Source: Patescibacteria group bacterium
GTDB taxonomy: Bacteria > Patescibacteriota > Minisyncoccia > Phycocordibacterales > JANLHH01
DNA length: 5,932 nucleotides
Reading direction: 5' to 3'
Assembly (NCBI GenBank): GCA_024654605.1
Contig: JANLHH010000059.1
Location: 1 to 5,932, forward strand
Shown here: piece by piece, positions 5,396 to 5,932 of the stretch
How positions within the stretch are numbered: position 1 is the first letter of the stretch
Layout: each line of letters opens with the position of its first letter
Notes under the pieces: model-generated
The model's input: the letters and a program-made list of their open reading frames with translations, nothing else
Databases searched by the model: none
Told to the model about the DNA's origin: nothing
Position numbers and translations under genes: made by a program

Positions 5396-5803
5396 TTAGA
5401 GCCCTTTGCAGTTAGCAGCAGGAGTGTAACCGGCTTGTTCTGCAGCCTCTTTGGAATTAAACCAGACCTTATTCTCTTCTTTAATACGTTGCGCGCCGGA
5501 ACACCACGGTAAATGATATTTTTCCCCTGTTTTTGACGCAACATAAGAACCTTCTTTGGTAGACGCTTGTTTCGGCACAGCGATGGTTTTAGGGAGTTCG
5601 TTTCCAGCTCCCACTAAAACACTCGCCGTATTTTCCACCCTGACCGGAAACGCAGAATCTTCTATTTTAGAGAGTCTTCCCAAGCCAAAAGAAGCAAAAG
5701 CGACCAAAATAATAGTAAGAACGGTAAAAATCTCCTTATTTTCCAAGTGTTTAATCAGGTACTTGCTTTTTTCGATAATATCTTTTATACTGAAACGCAT
5801 CAT
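5396..5803 (-). CDS. One-TM protein with C-terminal Ada-like/'sunset' metal-binding domain
   Basis: 135 residues. A basic, amphipathic N-terminus is followed by one membrane segment (about 25-42), a Ser/Thr/Pro-bearing linker (about 50-84) and a small C-terminal domain (85-135). That domain, with GSYVASKTGEKYHLPWC (85-101) and NKVWFNSKEAAEQAGYTPAANC (111-132, motif residues Phe115, Ala121, Gly125, Tyr126), matches the zinc-binding module of Ada and related secreted proteins (YH-x3-C ... F-S--EA---GY-P---C). Only His97, Cys101 and Cys132 remain as ligands; the usual Cys three residues before Cys132 is Ala129. The domain probably faces outside the membrane, so DNA alkylation repair is unlikely; such modules are often attached to extracellular nucleases. 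Two ATG codons stand in tandem at 5803 and 5800; either could be used. A perfect TATAAT ends five bases upstream. Confidence 0.82.
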   Translation of the reverse strand: MMRFSIKDIIEKSKYLIKHLENKEIFTVLTIILVAFASFGLGRLSKIEDSAFPVRVENTASVLVGAGNELPKTIAVPKQASTKEGSYVASKTGEKYHLPWCSGAQRIKEENKVWFNSKEAAEQAGYTPAANCKGL

Positions 5804-5808
5804 TTAGT

Positions 5809-5814
5809 ATTATA
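5809..5814 (-). promoter_or_regulatory. -10 box of the sunset-domain gene, overlapping a -10-like box on the other strand
   Basis: TATAAT (5814-5809) on the reverse strand is a perfect -10 box, separated from the ATG by only ACTAA, so the transcript would begin at or within a base or two of the start codon. No good -35 box is found at 16-18 bp. The same bases read TATTAT (5808-5813) on the forward strand, a fair -10 box for rpmA that would give a leader of about 37 nt. Confidence 0.5.
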
Positions 5815-5856
5815 AAGCATCTGGGAGCTCCGCGCTAACGGGTAAAAGATCAATAT

Positions 5857-5932
5857 ATGGCAAGTAAAAAGGCTGGAGGAACAGCGAAAAACTTAAGAGA
5901 TTCAAATCCGAAATATCTCGGAACAAAGCTAT
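5857..5932 (+). CDS. rpmA: 50S ribosomal protein L27, 5' part only
   Basis: The first 25 codons are visible and the gene runs off the right edge. MASKKAGG at 1-8, then RDSNPKYLGTK at 14-24, is the conserved N-terminus of bacterial L27, the flexible tail that reaches the peptidyl-transferase centre of the large subunit. The start is the ATG at 5857. There is no N-terminal extension of the kind removed by the Prp protease in Firmicutes. The usually conserved N-G-R-D-S reads N-L-R-D-S here. rplU (L21), which commonly precedes rpmA, is not immediately upstream; a divergent sunset-domain gene lies there instead, 53 bp away. No clear Shine-Dalgarno sequence precedes the start. Confidence 0.93.
   Translation, partial: MASKKAGGTAKNLRDSNPKYLGTKL

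Noticed and set aside
5353..5544. Reverse-strand 63-codon ORF overlapping the sunset-domain gene
   Set aside because: It is an alternative frame of a gene with a clear domain and lacks any motif of its own.
5824..5831. GGAGCTCC palindrome upstream of rpmA as an operator or Shine-Dalgarno
   Set aside because: Only 8 bp and likely by chance; its GGAG is about 30 nt from the ATG, too far to act as a ribosome-binding site.

Overview
This 5.9 kb window looks like part of a chromosome from a Candidate Phyla Radiation (Patescibacteria/Parcubacteria-like) bacterium. The placement is inferred from protein style, without any database search: compact AT-leaning DNA, short or overlapping gene boundaries, almost no recognisable Shine-Dalgarno sequences, reduced DNA-repair enzymes lacking Fe-S ligands, and small one-TM proteins typical of these genomes. 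The bacterial ribosomal protein L27 at the right edge excludes an archaeon.

Layout. (1) Positions 1-525, minus: the N-terminal part of a membrane-anchored or secreted lysozyme-like (SLT-fold) protein that runs off the left edge. (2) Positions 526-793: an AT-rich intergenic region with two tandem sigma70-like promoters reading left, a 15-base direct repeat offset by exactly 30 bp, and a terminator-like hairpin at the predicted transcript start. (3) Positions 794-4107, minus: a tight five-gene unit read right to left: TM-anchored thermonuclease-fold protein, two-TM DUF3137-like protein, PEBP/YbhB-family protein, MutY-like glycosylase, Nth endonuclease III. Junctions are 4- or 14-nt overlaps or gaps of about 15-17 nt, so one transcript is likely. 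(4) Positions 4108-4199: a 92-bp divergent promoter region. (5) Positions 4200-5375, plus: a RecB/AddB/Cas4-type PD-(D/E)XK nuclease with a four-cysteine Fe-S signature. (6) Positions 5396-5803, minus: a one-TM protein with a C-terminal Ada-like/'sunset' metal-binding domain, convergent with the nuclease. (7) From 5857, plus: the first 25 codons of rpmA (L27).

Functional picture. The core is a DNA repair/nuclease neighbourhood: two tandem base-excision glycosylases on one mRNA, a thermonuclease-fold protein at the head of that mRNA, and a RecB-type nuclease expressed divergently. The most notable points are: the MutY homologue has no cysteine at all, Glu in place of the catalytic Asp, and a winged-helix tail instead of the NUDIX-like domain; Nth has lost the canonical four-Cys cluster but keeps a C/H/H/C set at its extreme C-terminus; the thermonuclease has Ala where the family has its catalytic Glu; and three gene starts sit at or within about 8 nt of predicted transcription starts, suggesting leaderless or near-leaderless mRNAs. 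No CRISPR array, IS element, tRNA or rRNA was found.
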